A stretch of DNA of 6,118 bases, from assembly GCA_947174225.1 (NCBI GenBank), contig CAMWIF010000172.1, positions 1 through 6,118 on the forward strand, read 5' to 3'. Shown piece by piece: positions 5,584 to 6,118 of the stretch. Position 1 is the stretch's first letter. Each line of letters begins with the position of its first letter. The DNA comes from an uncultured Porphyromonadaceae bacterium. Lineage in GTDB: Bacteria; Bacteroidota; Bacteroidia; Bacteroidales; Muribaculaceae. Under the pieces are notes generated by a model. The model saw only the letters and a list, made by a program, of their open reading frames with translations. It was not told the origin of the DNA and did not search any database. The position numbers and the translations under genes were made by a program.

Positions 5584-6118
5584 AAAGATATCATAGGGTA
5601 CTTTCGATAGCCGGAAGCGATCCGAGCGGCGGAGCGGGACTACAAGCTGATCTCAAGACTGTTTCAGCCTTGGGGTGCTACGGTATGACAGCTGTTGTGG
5701 CTGTTGTGGATGAGAATACGGTAGGTGTCATCGGAGTGCATCCAATCCCAGTAGATTTTGTAAAGGGTCAGATACGCTCTTGTCTGGATGATATTGGAGC
5801 TGACGCTGTGAAGATAGGGATGCTGCACTCATCGGAACTTATCTTGGCGGTGCGTGATACTCTTGCTGACTATGAGATACCCGGAGGCATTGTGTTGGAT
5901 CCGGTTATGGTGGCCACTTCGGGAGATCCTCTTCTGCAACCGGATGCAGTCATTACCCTTAAAACGGAACTTATGCCGATGGCTCGTGTTATAACACCTA
6001 ACATACCGGAGGCGGAAATACTTCTTCAAAAAAGGATTGAAAAAGGTAGTGAGCTGAAAGAGGCGGCTGTGGAGTTATCGAAGTGTTGCGAGACATCGGT
6101 ATTGCTCAAAGCCGGTCA
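5580..6118 (+). CDS. thiD: ThiD, HMP/HMP-phosphate kinase (3' end beyond the window)
   Basis: ThiD phosphorylates HMP to HMP-P and then HMP-PP, the substrate of ThiE. The 179 residues present contain SIAGSDPSGGAG (9-20), QADLKT, GADAVKIGML, VLDPVMVATSGDPLL, VITPNIPEAEILL and LLKAGH at the edge. The catalytic GTGC loop of this ribokinase-like family would lie downstream. The start at 5580 overlaps the tenA stop by ATGA and gives the expected N-terminus (MKRYHRVLSIAGSD). At 44-47 the protein reads DENT where E. coli ThiD reads AQNT, so the pyrimidine-contacting Gln44 is Glu45 here. The alignment around it is gap-free, so this is substitution, not an indel. It may be a variant typical of this clade. 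A ThiE fusion after the kinase domain, known in some bacteria, cannot be excluded. Confidence 0.95.
   Translation, partial: MKRYHRVLSIAGSDPSGGAGLQADLKTVSALGCYGMTAVVAVVDENTVGVIGVHPIPVDFVKGQIRSCLDDIGADAVKIGMLHSSELILAVRDTLADYEIPGGIVLDPVMVATSGDPLLQPDAVITLKTELMPMARVITPNIPEAEILLQKRIEKGSELKEAAVELSKCCETSVLLKAG

Noticed and set aside
5691..5708. Tandem duplication of GCTGTTGTG in thiD
   Set aside because: It encodes AVVAVV, but the alignment to E. coli ThiD is gap-free across this region, so no residues were inserted. The repeat reflects codon use.

Overview
The window is one uninterrupted plus-strand operon for thiamine (vitamin B1) synthesis. It is cut at both ends: the left edge falls inside a TPP riboswitch and the right edge inside thiD. 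Several things suggest an anaerobic member of the Bacteroidales, possibly a Muribaculaceae-like gut bacterium. Start codons lie in A/T-rich leaders without convincing Shine-Dalgarno sequences. The riboswitch core (GUUAGUACCGACGUAAGGA) looks like the Bacteroidetes form. The dehydroglycine supplier is the oxygen-sensitive radical-SAM enzyme ThiH rather than the oxidase ThiO. A TenI-like protein of the Bacteroidetes type is present. The assignment rests on recognition, not on a search.

Layout: 1-52 is the 3' part of the TPP aptamer and 53-103 a putative expression platform that reaches the thiS start codon. Then follow thiS (101-304), a TenI-like ThiE paralogue (304-870), thiE (855-1505), thiG (1557-2324), thiH (2385-3494), thiF (3522-4226), a class I SAM-dependent methyltransferase (4238-4939), tenA (4936-5583) and the first 179 codons of thiD (5580 to the edge). 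All genes share one strand. Gaps are at most 60 bp, and five of the eight junctions are 11 bp or less or overlapping. No non-coding stretch exceeds 300 bases, and I see no mobile element, CRISPR array, tRNA or rRNA.

How the genes work together: ThiF adenylates the C-terminal Gly-Gly of ThiS, which then carries sulfur as a thiocarboxylate. ThiH cleaves tyrosine to dehydroglycine. ThiG joins these with deoxyxylulose 5-phosphate to make the thiazole phosphate, and a TenI-type protein may tautomerise it. TenA releases HMP from salvaged pyrimidine breakdown products, ThiD phosphorylates it to HMP-PP, and ThiE couples pyrimidine and thiazole to thiamine phosphate. The de novo HMP synthase ThiC is absent from the window.

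Most worth a second look: (1) the methyltransferase embedded between thiF and tenA, which has no step in the known pathway; (2) a ThiF that lacks both the sulfur-relay cysteine and the zinc cysteines of the E. coli enzyme; (3) a TenI-like protein lacking the tautomerase histidine and several ThiE substrate residues; (4) a riboswitch leader in which conserved aptamer segments can pair with sequence at the thiS start codon; (5) an altered pyrimidine-pocket motif (DENT for AQNT) in ThiD. No wholly new system is evident. The novelty lies in how the pathway is modified.
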